A stretch of DNA of 64,000 nt from assembly GCF_000067205.1 (NCBI RefSeq), contig NC_010170.1, positions 1,426,001 to 1,490,000 of the forward strand. Direction: 5' to 3'. Source of the DNA: Bordetella petrii. GTDB taxonomy: Bacteria > Pseudomonadota > Gammaproteobacteria > Burkholderiales > Burkholderiaceae_B. Shown here one piece after another: positions 24,658-33,998 of this stretch. Numbering within the stretch: the stretch's first letter is position 1; each line of letters opens with the position of its first letter. Under the pieces are notes generated by a model. The model saw only the letters and a list, made by a program, of their open reading frames with translations, had not been told where the DNA came from and did no database searches. The position numbers and the translations under genes were made by a program.

Positions 24658-26124
24658 TCAAAACGGATAGGCGGGGGCCTGTCCCTTGACTGTGAGCCAC
24701 TGCCACTGGGTGAACTCCTCCCAGTTGGCCGCGCCGCCGATGCTGCTGCCGTTGCCGGAGGCGCCGACGCCGCCGAAAGGATTGACCACCTCGTCGTTGA
24801 CGGTCTGGTCGTTGATGTGCAACAAGCCGGTGCGCAAGGATTCGCCCAGCTTGAGCGCGCGTCCGACGTCGCGCGAAAGGACTGCCATCGACAGCCCATA
24901 CTCGGTGTCGTTGGCCAGCCGGATCGCGTCCTCGTCGCTGTCGAACGGGATCACCACCGCGACGGGGCCGAAGATCTCCTCGTGGAAGGCCGGATTGTCC
25001 GGCGTCACGCCGCTGAGCACCGTCGGTGCGAGGAACAGCCCTTCATGCGTGCCGCCTGTTTCCACTACGGCGCCCGCCTGGGTGGCCGCGTCGATGATGC
25101 GCAGGGCGTTGTCACGCTGAACGGCATTGATCAGCGGGCCGATGCGCACGTCGCCATGGACGGGGTTGCCCACCTTGAGGCTGCTGGCCTTGGCGATGAG
25201 CTTTTGCACGAAGCTGTCGTAGATGCCGCGTTGCACCAGCACGCGCCCGGCGGACATGCAGATCTGCCCCTGGTGCAGATAGACGCCCCAGGCGGTGTTG
25301 GCGATGGCCAGGTCCAGATCGGCGTCATCGAGGACGATCAGCGAGTTCTTGCCGCCCAATTCCAGCGAAACCTTCTTGAGATGACGACTGGCTGCTTCGC
25401 CCACCTTGCGCCCGGCTGCGGTGGAGCCGGTGAACTGGATCATGTCAATGTTCGGATCGCTGGTCATCGCCGCGCCGGCCGCGCCATCGCCCGGCAGCAC
25501 CTGCAGCACTCCGGCGGGCAGTCCGGCGAGTTCGAACAGGCGCGCGATTACCATACCGCCACACACGGCCGTGCGAGGGTCGGGCTTGAGGACGACGGCA
25601 TTGCCCAGCGCCAGCGCGGGCGCCACCGCGCGCATGGCCAGGTACAGCGGGAAATTGAACGGCGGAATCACGCCCACCACCCCGAGCGGCCGCCGACGCG
25701 CCAGGCTCAACCGCCCCGGCTCGGAGGGCAGAACCTCACCGGCGCTGCGCGAGGGCAGGCCCGAGGCCTCGTGCAGCGCCTTGATGGTCACGGCGACTTC
25801 AAAGCCGGCCTTCATTTGAATGGAACCGCTCTCGCGGACCACCCAGCCGGCGATCTCGTCCGCGTGGTCCTCGGCAAGCCGCGCCGCCTTGCGCAGGACC
25901 TGGGCGCGTTCATCGTAGGGCAGTGCTGCCCAGGCCCGCTGCGCGTGTGCGGCCTCAGCGGCCTGGCTGGCGATCAGCGCCGGATCGGCCAGCGCAACGC
26001 GACCCAACTCGGTGCCGGTGGCGGGTTCCAGCACGGCGGCTGTCGTGGCGCCTTCACGCCACCGGCCGGCAAACAGGCGGCCACTCCAGAGTTCGGCGGG
26101 CAGGAATGTCTGTGACTGACTCAC
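24658..26124 (-). CDS. Benzaldehyde dehydrogenase-like ALDH (XylC-like)
   Basis: 488 residues, NAD(P)-dependent aldehyde dehydrogenase. It carries the active-site cysteine in GQICMSAGR, the general-base region SLELGGKNS, the cofactor-binding FTGSTAAGR, and NPFGGVGASGNGSSIGG near the C-terminus. Similar to XylC/vanillin-type dehydrogenases. Expected product: benzoate for BenABC. It follows a decayed tctC. Confidence 0.88.
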   Translation of the reverse strand: MSQSQTFLPAELWSGRLFAGRWREGATTAAVLEPATGTELGRVALADPALIASQAAEAAHAQRAWAALPYDERAQVLRKAARLAEDHADEIAGWVVRESGSIQMKAGFEVAVTIKALHEASGLPSRSAGEVLPSEPGRLSLARRRPLGVVGVIPPFNFPLYLAMRAVAPALALGNAVVLKPDPRTAVCGGMVIARLFELAGLPAGVLQVLPGDGAAGAAMTSDPNIDMIQFTGSTAAGRKVGEAASRHLKKVSLELGGKNSLIVLDDADLDLAIANTAWGVYLHQGQICMSAGRVLVQRGIYDSFVQKLIAKASSLKVGNPVHGDVRIGPLINAVQRDNALRIIDAATQAGAVVETGGTHEGLFLAPTVLSGVTPDNPAFHEEIFGPVAVVIPFDSDEDAIRLANDTEYGLSMAVLSRDVGRALKLGESLRTGLLHINDQTVNDEVVNPFGGVGASGNGSSIGGAANWEEFTQWQWLTVKGQAPAYPF

Positions 26125-26201
26125 GGCTATCTCCTTTCAATCGGGTGCTCGGGTATGCGAGCAATGCAGGTTCGGACAACCTTTCAGGTGAAACTGGGCT
26201 T

Positions 26202-26682
26202 CAATCCATGTGGATGCCCCGCTCCTTGATGAGCTGACCCCAGCGATCCATTTCCTTGTGCAGATACGTTGCCAATTCCGGCGGTGTGCTGCCTATGGGT
26301 TCGGCCTCCACCCCCTTCGAGCTTCTTCAATGTCTCGGGCTGCCACATGGCGTCGTTAAGCACCTTGTTCAGCTTTGCCACCACATTGGCGGGCGTTCCC
26401 GCTGACGCGAACACCGCGAACCAGGGCGAGACTTCATAGCCAGGCACACCGGCTTCAGCCATTGTCGGCACATCGGGCAGTGCAGACGAACGTCTGGCAG
26501 TGGTCGCGCCAAGGGAGTGCAATTTGCCTGACTGGATGCGCGGTCGCGCCGATGTGATGCTATCGAACATCAGGTCCCACCTGACCGATTTGGGGCCAAG
26601 GCGCCGCCGACTGGGCCATCGCCGCACCCGGCAACGCCAGGGCCGCGGCCAGCCGAGCAAGCGTTCGCCAGTTCAGCAACAT
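26202..26682 (-). pseudogene. Broken Bug/TctC solute-binding protein gene
   Basis: The 5' end encodes a signal peptide (MLLNWRTLARLAAAL, then ALPGAAMAQ). After about 40 codons the frame meets a stop, and the body of the protein (about 200 residues) is missing. The remaining C-terminal part (LPDVPTMAEAGVPGYEVSPWF, ANVVAKLNKVLN) is in another frame. One extra G in the run at about 26317-26321 shifts the last 40 codons, whose corrected ending reads PPELATYLHKEMDRWGQLIK. Bug proteins feed tripartite tricarboxylate transporters and are common in Burkholderiales catabolic operons. It has an internal deletion plus at least one frameshift. Confidence 0.85.
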
Positions 26683-26694
26683 CCCGCGCCCGCG

Positions 26695-26973
26695 TCACTT
26701 GATGGAGGACGGGTGCTTGGCCAGCGGCGTCACCGAAATCTTCATGAACGGAAACAGCGGCAACTTGCTGAGCGTTTCGTGCAGTTCGTCGTTGCTCTCT
26801 ACATCGAACACGCTGTAGTTGGCGTATTCGCCCACCACGCGCCACAGGTGCGGCCACTTGCCAGAGCGTTGCAGCGCTTGCGAGTAAGCCTTTTCCTCGG
26901 CCTTGATGCGCGCGGCTTCTTCGGCCGGCACGGTGGATGGGATATCGACGATCATGTGAACCAGATAAAGCAT
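26695..26973 (-). CDS. catC: Muconolactone delta-isomerase
   Basis: 92 residues, the family length. MLYLVHMIVDIPSTVP at the N-terminus and GKWPHLWRVVGEYANYSVFDVESNDELHE are typical of CatC. It converts muconolactone to beta-ketoadipate enol-lactone, the step after CatB. It lies 33 bp after pcaD, which takes the next step. Confidence 0.93.
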   Translation of the reverse strand: MLYLVHMIVDIPSTVPAEEAARIKAEEKAYSQALQRSGKWPHLWRVVGEYANYSVFDVESNDELHETLSKLPLFPFMKISVTPLAKHPSSIK

Positions 26974-27006
26974 GAGATCTCCTTTCTGTATGAAGAATTC
27001 GTGGAA

Positions 27007-27819
27007 TCAGGCCACAGCGGTACCGGAGATGAAATCCAGCACTACCTGGTTGAACGCCCGAGGCGCTTCCAGATTCGAGAGGTGGGAGGCCTGCACCACA
27101 GCCACGCGCGAGCCTGAAATGCTGGCTTGCATGGCCTGGGCGTCGGCCACCGTCGTCACTGGATCGGAGGCGCCTGCCAGCAGCAGTGTGGGTACGGAAA
27201 TGCGGCCGATATCGTTCCGCAGGTCTGAAGTCGCCAGCGCCTCGCAGCACGCCGCATAACCTTCGGGATCGATGCCGGCGATCCCCTCCTGCGCGCGCTG
27301 CACGGTCGCGGGCTGAGCCTGGATGAAGCCGTCGGTAAACCAGCGGCCCGGTGCGGAATCGGCCAACGTCCGCATGCCAACCGTGCCGCCGCCGCGCACC
27401 ATGGCGGCGCGCTCGCGCCAGGCCGCATCGGCGCCGATCCTCGCGGCGCTGTTGCAGACCGCGATGGCACTGAGGCGCTGGCCCGCATGAATGCCCAGCC
27501 ACAGTCCGGTGTGGCCGCCCATCGATATGCCGCAGAACGCGGCCCGCTCGATGCGCAGCGCATCCAGCACGGCGAGCACGTCCTGGCCCAGCTCATCGAA
27601 GCTGTAAGAGCCGGCCGTGATCGGGCTGCCGCCGTGGCCGCGGGCGTCGTATCGGATCAGACGGTAGCCAGCGGAGAACGCCGCGACCTGCGGCTCCCAC
27701 ATCTCCAACGTCGTGCCCAGGGAGTTGCTCAGAATCAGCGCCGGGGCGGCGTCATCGCCATCGACGGCCACCCTGAATTCACCGCGGGAGGTTTTCAACT
27801 GAAAGGCTTTATTGCTCAC
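27007..27819 (-). CDS. pcaD: 3-oxoadipate enol-lactonase
   Basis: 270 residues from GTG 27819. Alpha/beta-hydrolase with LSNSLGTTLEMWEPQ (oxyanion region), YDARGHGGS, the nucleophile elbow GISMGGHTG, and the catalytic His in QASHLSNLEAP. It hydrolyses the enol-lactone to beta-ketoadipate. The start lies 10 bp after the stop of the truncated pcaF. Confidence 0.92.
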   Translation of the reverse strand: MSNKAFQLKTSRGEFRVAVDGDDAAPALILSNSLGTTLEMWEPQVAAFSAGYRLIRYDARGHGGSPITAGSYSFDELGQDVLAVLDALRIERAAFCGISMGGHTGLWLGIHAGQRLSAIAVCNSAARIGADAAWRERAAMVRGGGTVGMRTLADSAPGRWFTDGFIQAQPATVQRAQEGIAGIDPEGYAACCEALATSDLRNDIGRISVPTLLLAGASDPVTTVADAQAMQASISGSRVAVVQASHLSNLEAPRAFNQVVLDFISGTAVA

Positions 27820-27829
27820 GGTACTCTCC

Positions 27830-28117
27830 TCAAACACGCTCGATGACCAGAGCAATGCCCTGGCCAACGCCGATGCACATAGTGCCCAGCGCATAGCGGC
27901 CTCCGCTGCGGTGCAGTTGGTTGATCGTCTTCATGACCAGGCGTGCCCCGCTGGCACCCGGCGGATGCCCGAGTGCGATCGCGCCACCGTTGGGATTGAC
28001 CCTCGGATCGTCGTCGGGCAAGCCCAATTGGCGCAGCACGGCCAGCCCCTGGGGCGCAAAAGCCTCGTTCAGCTCGATCACGTCGATCTGCTCAACCCGC
28101 AAGGTCATGGTCTCCAT
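27830..28117 (-). pseudogene. pcaF 3' fragment (3-oxoadipyl-CoA thiolase C-terminus)
   Basis: Encodes only the last ~90 residues of a thiolase (full length about 400): IDVIELNEAFAPQGLAVLR, NPNGGAIALGHPPGASGARL, CIGVGQGIALVIERV. The N-terminal domain with the acylating Cys is gone. GHPPG replaces the usual GHPLG. It begins directly at the pcaI' scar, so one deletion appears to have removed the end of pcaI, all of pcaJ and the first three quarters of pcaF. No thiolase activity is expected. Confidence 0.88.
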
Positions 28118-28286
28118 TGCCGGCGTTGTTGTTGAGGATGATTAGGTCTTTGGCGCCTTGCTCGATCAGACCGTCGATCAGTTCGCCCGGAATACCGGCA
28201 GTGCCAAACCCGCCCATCAAAACCGTGGCGCCGTCCTGCACATCGTGCAGCGCCGGGGCCGTGCTGCGAATACGCTTATCAATCAT
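28092..28286 (-). pseudogene. pcaI 5' fragment (3-oxoadipate CoA-transferase alpha N-terminus)
   Basis: 64 codons: ALHDVQDGATVLMGGFGTAG (glycine-rich CoA-binding loop) and IILNNNAGNGD, then the frame runs out of phase into pcaF'. A full subunit is about 220-230 residues. The deletion junction lies at about 28110-28118, where AATGGAGACCATGACC also offers an ATG for the thiolase fragment. Confidence 0.88.
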
Positions 28287-28309
28287 GGGTTTCCTCTTTC
28301 TTCTTTTCC

Positions 28310-29671
28310 TCACACCGTGCCGGAAGCGGCAGGCCGTGTAGCCGGTGCTGTTGCATGGGTACTTGCCAAGTCGCGGCCGTACCAGAGAATGAAAACGCCG
28401 ATGGCGAGCGCCGCCACCAAGCCTGGCGCAGCAAACACCAGGAAGTTCATCTTAAGCGACAAGGCTGCGGCCATCAGGGAGCCGCCCAGCAGTGGGCCGA
28501 CGATGGCCCCCGTGCGGCCGATCCCGGATGCCCAGCCCAACCCTGTCGAGCGCATGGACAGCGGATAGAACTGCGCCGTGTTGGCATACAGCAGAATCTG
28601 GGTGCCGATGGTGGTGGCGCCTGCAATGGCGATCAGCAGGTACAGCACGGGCATGGGGCTGTTGAAACCGAGCAGCGCGATGGACACCGTGCCCAGCGCG
28701 AAGAAAGCGACCACCACCTTGGGGAGGCTGAACCGATCACCCAGCCAGCCGCCCATAATGGCCCCCATCACACCGCCGAAGTTCAGCATTAGCAGGAACG
28801 ACAGGCTCGACCCCAGGCTGTATCCCGCGTTGGCCATCAGCTTGGGCAGCCACGAACCCAACGCATACACCATCAGCAGGCAGCAGAAGAACGACACCCA
28901 GATCATGAGGGTGCCTACCGTGCGGCCTTGCTTGAACAAATCGAGCATCGGCACGCCGGCGCCCTTGGCGTCGGCCATTACCAGTTGCGCACCCGCAGGC
29001 AGCGGAACGTCCGGTGCCACCTTGCCCAGCATCTCGCGCGCCTTGGCGTGCTGCCCCTTGCGCAGCAGGAAGCCCACGGATTCAGGCAGTTTCCACACGA
29101 TAACGGGCAGCAGCACCAAGGGCACGGCCGCAGCGAAGAACATGGACTGCCAGCCATAGCGCGGCAGCATGTAGATGCCCAGGCCCGCGCACAGCACGCC
29201 ACCGAGCGAATAGCCGCTGAACATGATGGCGACCAGGGTACTGCGGGCGCGTTTGGGCGCGTATTCATTCATCAGTGCCACGGCATTGGGCATCAGGCCG
29301 CCGCAGCCCAGGCCCGCGATGAAGCGGTAGATGCCGAACTCGTTGGGCGTGGTCGCAAAGCCGCTCAGGAGCGTGGCGACGCTGAACAGCACGAAGCTGA
29401 GCGCCACCCCCTTCTTGCGCCCGATCCGGTCGGCCAGCGGGCCGAACACGAAGGCGCCGAACATCATGCCGAAGAGCGCGTAGCTGCCCAATGCGCCGGC
29501 CTGCACCGGCGTCAGCCCCCATTCCTTCATCAGCACGGGCAACACCGCGCCATAGATGAACAGGTCATAACCGTCGAAAATCAGCAGCAGGCCGCACAGG
29601 CACATCACCATCCAGTGAAATCGGGTGAAGCGCGCGTTGTCGATGATCTGATTGACTTCCAGCGTTGTCAT
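28310..29671 (-). CDS. MFS benzoate/aromatic-acid permease (BenK-like)
   Basis: 453 residues, 12 membrane segments, AAHS family. FDGYDLFIYGAVLPVLMKEWGL lies in helix 1 and GPLADRIGRKKG in loop 2-3. Placed directly after benABCD and RidA, it most probably imports benzoate. Start ATG 29671 with an AGGAGAGAGAC ribosome-binding site. With benE and the permease at 22-23 kb, the cluster carries three candidate uptake systems. Confidence 0.88.
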   Translation of the reverse strand: MTTLEVNQIIDNARFTRFHWMVMCLCGLLLIFDGYDLFIYGAVLPVLMKEWGLTPVQAGALGSYALFGMMFGAFVFGPLADRIGRKKGVALSFVLFSVATLLSGFATTPNEFGIYRFIAGLGCGGLMPNAVALMNEYAPKRARSTLVAIMFSGYSLGGVLCAGLGIYMLPRYGWQSMFFAAAVPLVLLPVIVWKLPESVGFLLRKGQHAKAREMLGKVAPDVPLPAGAQLVMADAKGAGVPMLDLFKQGRTVGTLMIWVSFFCCLLMVYALGSWLPKLMANAGYSLGSSLSFLLMLNFGGVMGAIMGGWLGDRFSLPKVVVAFFALGTVSIALLGFNSPMPVLYLLIAIAGATTIGTQILLYANTAQFYPLSMRSTGLGWASGIGRTGAIVGPLLGGSLMAAALSLKMNFLVFAAPGLVAALAIGVFILWYGRDLASTHATAPATRPAASGTV

Positions 29672-29708
29672 GTCTCTCTCCTTGTTTGTTGCCGTGAGGG
29701 CGAATGTC

Positions 29709-30125
29709 TCAGCCGTTTTGCGCAGTCGGATCGCGCAGCACGGCCACCGCCTTGATCTCCACGATGTAGCCGGGCGTCCCGCACAGCATGTGCGCGCCGA
29801 TGGCGGTCCATGCAGGCCTGGGGTGGGTGGTGAAGTAGCGGTCGCGCACCTGCATGAACAAAGGCTGGTCGCGCAGATCGGTGTGGTAGCTCGTGAGGTC
29901 GACCACGTCTGCCAGCGACGCGCCTGCCGTCTCCAATACCTGCCGCAGGTTTTCAAATGCCTGCGTGATCTGCGCTTCGCGGCCCTCGACCAGCTTCATG
30001 GACGCATCGCGCCCGATCTGGCCGGAGACGTAGATCGTCCGGCCGACCTTCAGCGCCGGCGCATAGCCGATCTTTTCGTACACAGACGCCATTCCGGGAG
30101 GAATGATGGCTTGGCGGTCATTCAT
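29709..30125 (-). CDS. RidA family protein
   Basis: 138 residues with the RidA/YjgF fold markers GRTIYVSGQIGRDA and the C-terminal YIVEIKAVAVL. Family members deaminate reactive enamines or imines, but many catabolic-operon paralogues have unknown roles. It sits between benD and the permease on the same strand (37-56 bp gaps), suggesting a clean-up or accessory role in this pathway. Confidence 0.85.
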   Translation of the reverse strand: MNDRQAIIPPGMASVYEKIGYAPALKVGRTIYVSGQIGRDASMKLVEGREAQITQAFENLRQVLETAGASLADVVDLTSYHTDLRDQPLFMQVRDRYFTTHPRPAWTAIGAHMLCGTPGYIVEIKAVAVLRDPTAQNG

Positions 30126-30181
30126 GAAGTCTCCTTATCGGCGTCACGGCGCCTGTATTGTTCTGTTTGCGTGAGCAGTGG

Positions 30182-30955
30182 TCAGCCGTTGTCGCCCCCG
30201 GCCACTGGCAGCACCGTGCCCGTGATGTAGGCAGCTTCGTCTGAGGCCATGAACAGGATTGGCCCGACCTGGTCGTCCAGACTGCCGTAGCGCTTGAAGA
30301 AGTTCGATTCGGTCACCTGCTGGACCGCCTCGCGCATCCACGCCTGTTCCTGCTGGCTGTCGCCGGCCGCGTTGCGCGGCACGCGCCGCGGCGGCGCATT
30401 GGTGCCGCCTGGCGCGGTGGCCACCACACGGATGTTGTACGGCGCGTACTCCATCGCCAGAGACTGCGTCAGCGCATTGACGCCACCCTTGGCCGTCGAA
30501 TACGGCACACGGCGGATGCCGCGTGTGGCGTTGGACGATACGTTGACGATGGTTCCGCCTCCGCGCGCCAACAGGTGCGGCAGCACAGCGTGGCAGGCAT
30601 AGAGCGTGGGCATCAGCGATCGGCGGATCTCGGCATCAATCTGCTCCGGTTCGAACTCGGCATACGGACGCATGCGGATGGCACCGCCCACGCCATTGAT
30701 CAGGATGTCGATGCCGCCGAATTTCTCTGCGGCAAAAGCCATGGCCGATCGAGCGCCTTCGTAGGTTTCGAGATCGGCAATGAGTCCCACGGTATTGCCG
30801 CCCGGTGCCTCGGCCGCCACCTCGGTGACGAATTCGGCGCGATCGACGAAAAGCACCCGGCCGCCTTCGGCCGCGGCACGTAGCGCCACGCCGCGGCCGA
30901 TGCCCTGGGCCGCGCCGGTCACGATCACGACCTTGCCTTCAAAGCGTTTTGTCAT
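30182..30955 (-). CDS. benD: Benzoate cis-diol (1,6-dihydroxycyclohexadiene-1-carboxylate) dehydrogenase
   Basis: 257 residues, short-chain dehydrogenase. VTGAAQGIGRGVALRAAAEG binds NAD; NVSSNATRG and YSTAKGG supply the catalytic Ser, Tyr and Lys. It oxidises and decarboxylates the benzoate diol to catechol. It follows benC with a 12-bp gap. Confidence 0.93.
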   Translation of the reverse strand: MTKRFEGKVVIVTGAAQGIGRGVALRAAAEGGRVLFVDRAEFVTEVAAEAPGGNTVGLIADLETYEGARSAMAFAAEKFGGIDILINGVGGAIRMRPYAEFEPEQIDAEIRRSLMPTLYACHAVLPHLLARGGGTIVNVSSNATRGIRRVPYSTAKGGVNALTQSLAMEYAPYNIRVVATAPGGTNAPPRRVPRNAAGDSQQEQAWMREAVQQVTESNFFKRYGSLDDQVGPILFMASDEAAYITGTVLPVAGGDNG

Positions 30956-30967
30956 GCTTCGCTCCGT

Positions 30968-31993
30968 TCAAGCTGCTGGCTGGTTCGGGGTGAACTTCTC
31001 GTAGTGGAAGTTCGCGGGCGTGATGCCTTCGGCCTTGAAATGCTTTTGCACGGCCTCCACCATGGGCGGCGGGCCGCACAGGTACACGTCCACATTGCCG
31101 CCATGCAGCGCTTGCGCGGGCATGTGGTTGGTGACATAGCCCTGGCGTTCGTGCGACGTCGCGGGGTCTGCCACGCAGGTGGTGAACGTGAAGCCGGGAA
31201 TGCGCTGGGCGTACTCCTGTAGCCGCTCCACCAGCACCAGATCCTGGTCGCGCGTCGCGCCGTAGATCATGTGCACGGGCTGCGTCGCGCTCTGGTTCGC
31301 CAGCACCTCCAGCATCGCGAGGAAAGGCGCCAGTCCCGTGCCGCCCGCAAGAAACAGCAACGGGCGAGTCACGGCACGCAGGTAGAAGCTGCCCAGCGGG
31401 CCGGTCATCTCCAGCGCGCCGCCGGACGCACCGGATGCCGCGCCCGCGAGCCAGCCGCTCATCAGGCCACCGGGCACGTGCTTGATCAGAAACGTCATGC
31501 GGCGTGCGCCCGGCGCAGAGCTGAACGAATACGAGCGATGCTGCCCGCTGCCCGGCACGTTGATGTTGACGTACTGCCCCGGCAGGAACGCCGGCGCATC
31601 CTCCGACACGTCAAGCGCGAGTTCGTAGGCCGCGTCGCTGAACGGCGTGATGGCCGCGACTGTTCCGCTGAACTGGGCCGTGCCCGTCTTGCATGTGGTG
31701 GAGGGCACGGGCACCGCAATCACGCAGTCCGACTTGGGCACCATCTGGCAGGTCAGCACCAGCCCCTCGGCGGCTTCGTCTTCGGTCAGCGCGTCCTCGA
31801 TGTAGTCATCGCCCAGGTCGTAGGTTCCGCTTTCGGCGCGGCATTTGCAGGTGCCGCACACGCCGTCGGAACAGTCCATGGGCAGATTGATGCGGTGGCG
31901 GAATGCGGCATCCAGCACTTTTTCAGTGACGCCGCAGTCCACGAAACGGGTGACACCGTCCTCGAAATTCAGGGCTATTCGAAAGCTGCTCAT
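30968..31993 (-). CDS. benC: Benzoate 1,2-dioxygenase electron-transfer reductase
   Basis: 341 residues. N-terminal plant-type [2Fe-2S] ferredoxin (CSDGVCGTCKC plus a distal Cys in LVLTCQ), FAD domain with HRSYSFSS, and NAD domain with GGTGLAPFLAM. It passes electrons from NADH to BenAB. ATG 31993 sits 17 bp after benB. Confidence 0.93.
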   Translation of the reverse strand: MSSFRIALNFEDGVTRFVDCGVTEKVLDAAFRHRINLPMDCSDGVCGTCKCRAESGTYDLGDDYIEDALTEDEAAEGLVLTCQMVPKSDCVIAVPVPSTTCKTGTAQFSGTVAAITPFSDAAYELALDVSEDAPAFLPGQYVNINVPGSGQHRSYSFSSAPGARRMTFLIKHVPGGLMSGWLAGAASGASGGALEMTGPLGSFYLRAVTRPLLFLAGGTGLAPFLAMLEVLANQSATQPVHMIYGATRDQDLVLVERLQEYAQRIPGFTFTTCVADPATSHERQGYVTNHMPAQALHGGNVDVYLCGPPPMVEAVQKHFKAEGITPANFHYEKFTPNQPAA

Positions 31994-32010
31994 CGTCGTC
32001 TCCTTGGCCG

Positions 32011-32511
32011 TCAGATGTGGTAGATGTCGATCACCTGACGGATGTAGTCGTTCTTGAGAACGATCTTCTTGCGAGCGATCAGAAAGCCCCTCTTCACCTT
32101 GCGCAGCGTCACGTAAATCGTGCCGAAGAAGTGATCGGTGAGTTTGTAGCGATGGCTGAGGGTGTGAAAGTTGTAGCGAACGTCCACGGCGTCGTCGCGC
32201 TCGTCCAGCACCTCCACATTGGTGAGCATGTGGTTGGTGCGCGGCTCGGGCATGGAGGCGCTGGAGCGTTCGGTCTTGATACGAAATACCCGGTCTTCCA
32301 ACCCGTTGCGGTTGGGGTAATAGATCAGCGAGATCTGGCTTTGCGGATCCACGGTCAATTGGTCGTCGTCGTCCCAGGCCGGCATCCAGTACTCGGCATC
32401 GGGGGCGTACAGATCCAGCCAAGGCTCCCACTCTCGCTCGTCCAGATGGCGTGCCTCGCGGTAGAGAAACGCGCAGATCATGCCGTAGTCGGCTTGGCTT
32501 CCCGTACTCAT
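32011..32511 (-). CDS. benB: Benzoate 1,2-dioxygenase small (beta) subunit
   Basis: 166 residues, ring-hydroxylating dioxygenase beta fold: FLYREARHLDEREWEPWLDLY near the N-terminus and RVFRIKTERSSASMPEPRT in the middle. A structural subunit that supports the alpha hexamer. Starts by ATGA overlap with benA. Confidence 0.93.
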   Translation of the reverse strand: MSTGSQADYGMICAFLYREARHLDEREWEPWLDLYAPDAEYWMPAWDDDDQLTVDPQSQISLIYYPNRNGLEDRVFRIKTERSSASMPEPRTNHMLTNVEVLDERDDAVDVRYNFHTLSHRYKLTDHFFGTIYVTLRKVKRGFLIARKKIVLKNDYIRQVIDIYHI

Positions 32512-33872
32512 GGCTGTGCTCCTTCGCGCTCTTGCTGCACGGCTTTGCGCATCTCTTGCGTCCAGTAGTGGTGCTGGCAGACGAACAAGCCTTCGTCCTC
32601 GCTGCGCTCGCCGGACAGCAACGGGTTCATGCCCATCTTTCGGGCGTTCTCATCCGGCCCTTCAATCCACAGCGGCGCGCCGCGGCTCAGGTCGTTCCAG
32701 CGCACGGCCGATCCGGCATAACCGGCCTGGCAGGCACGGAACTCCTCCAGGTCGTCGGCCGTGCCCATGCCCGAGACGTTGAAGAAGTCCTCGTACTGAC
32801 GGATGCGGATCGCGCGGTCTTCGGCGCTTTCCCCCTTGGGGCCGAAGCAGAAGATACTGACCTCGGTCTGGCCCACGCTCATGGGCCGCACGACACGGAT
32901 CTGCGTGCCGAACTGGTCCATCAGGAACACGTTGGGGTACAGGCACAGGTTGCGCGTCTGGCCGACGATGAAGTCGGCGCGTTGTTGGCCCACGCGCTCG
33001 GCCAGCGCCTCGCGTTGATTCCAGATCGGGCGCACCTCGGGGTTGAGCGTGTTGGTCCACAACAGAATGTGGCCGTTCTCGAAACCATAAACGCCCGCCT
33101 TGGCCTTGCTCCAGTTGTTGGCGTCGGTAGCCTTGACGCCGCCTTCGGCACGGCGGCCCATGGTGGCCGCGTAGTTCCAGTGGACGGTGCTGACGTGGTA
33201 CCCGTCGCAGCCGTTTTCCATCTGCATCTTCCAGTTGCCGTCGTAGATGTAGCTGGAGTTGCCGCGCAGCACTTCCAGGCCATCGGCTGCCTGGTCCACG
33301 ATCTGGTCGATGATGACGCGGGTTTCGCCCAGGTAGTCTTCCAGCGGTTGCACGTCGGCATTGAGGCTGCCGAACAGGAAACCCCGGTAGCTCTCGAATC
33401 GCGCCACCTTGGTCAGGTCGTGCGAGCCGTCTTTGTTGAAAGCCTCCGGGTATTCGGTGGTCTTCTCGTCCTTGACCTTGAGCAGCTTGCCGCTGTTGCT
33501 GAACGACCAGCCGTGGAAGGGGCAGGTGAAGCTGCCCTTGTTGCCGTGCTTGCGACGGCAGAGCATGGCGCCCTTGTGTGCGCAGGTGTTGATCACGGCG
33601 TGGAGCTGGCCCGCCTTATCGCGGGTGATGATGATGGGCTGACGGCCGATCGAGGTGGTGTAGTAGTCGTTGAGGTTGGGAATCTGGCTCTCATGCGCCA
33701 GATAAACCCAGTTCGCCTCGAAGATGTGCTTCATCTCCAGCTCGAACAGCTCAGGATTGGTGAAGATGTCCCGACGGCACCTGAAAATGCCTTTTTCCTT
33801 GTCGTCCTGCAGCGCGTCTTCGAGCAGCTTCTCGACGTCTTGATACTTGTCTGCGCATACGGCGGTGTTCAT
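32508..33872 (-). CDS. benA: Benzoate 1,2-dioxygenase large (alpha) subunit
   Basis: 454 residues. The Rieske centre is complete: NTCAHKGAMLC (C, H) and FTCPFHGW (C, H). The mononuclear iron region contains ENGCDGYHVSTVHWNY. It dioxygenates benzoate to the cis-diol. I chose ATG 33872 over an upstream in-frame ATG because similarity begins there and GGAGACCC lies just upstream. Confidence 0.94.
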   Translation of the reverse strand: MNTAVCADKYQDVEKLLEDALQDDKEKGIFRCRRDIFTNPELFELEMKHIFEANWVYLAHESQIPNLNDYYTTSIGRQPIIITRDKAGQLHAVINTCAHKGAMLCRRKHGNKGSFTCPFHGWSFSNSGKLLKVKDEKTTEYPEAFNKDGSHDLTKVARFESYRGFLFGSLNADVQPLEDYLGETRVIIDQIVDQAADGLEVLRGNSSYIYDGNWKMQMENGCDGYHVSTVHWNYAATMGRRAEGGVKATDANNWSKAKAGVYGFENGHILLWTNTLNPEVRPIWNQREALAERVGQQRADFIVGQTRNLCLYPNVFLMDQFGTQIRVVRPMSVGQTEVSIFCFGPKGESAEDRAIRIRQYEDFFNVSGMGTADDLEEFRACQAGYAGSAVRWNDLSRGAPLWIEGPDENARKMGMNPLLSGERSEDEGLFVCQHHYWTQEMRKAVQQEREGAQP

Positions 33873-33998
33873 GATGGGTCTCCTTGGTGTGCAGCCGTCC
33901 CCCGCGATCCACGTCGCGGTTCTGTAGGGGAGAGATAAATCGACCACCCGACCATGGCGCGCGCAGCGCCACGGCGGTCATGGCGTCAGGCGGGCCGA

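Noticed and set aside
24502..26115. A 537-codon plus-strand frame opposite the aldehyde dehydrogenase
   Set aside because: Shadow of the high-GC dehydrogenase gene on the other strand; no motif, no RBS.
32451..33938. A 495-codon plus-strand frame opposite benA
   Set aside because: Antisense shadow; the minus strand encodes a complete Rieske dioxygenase.
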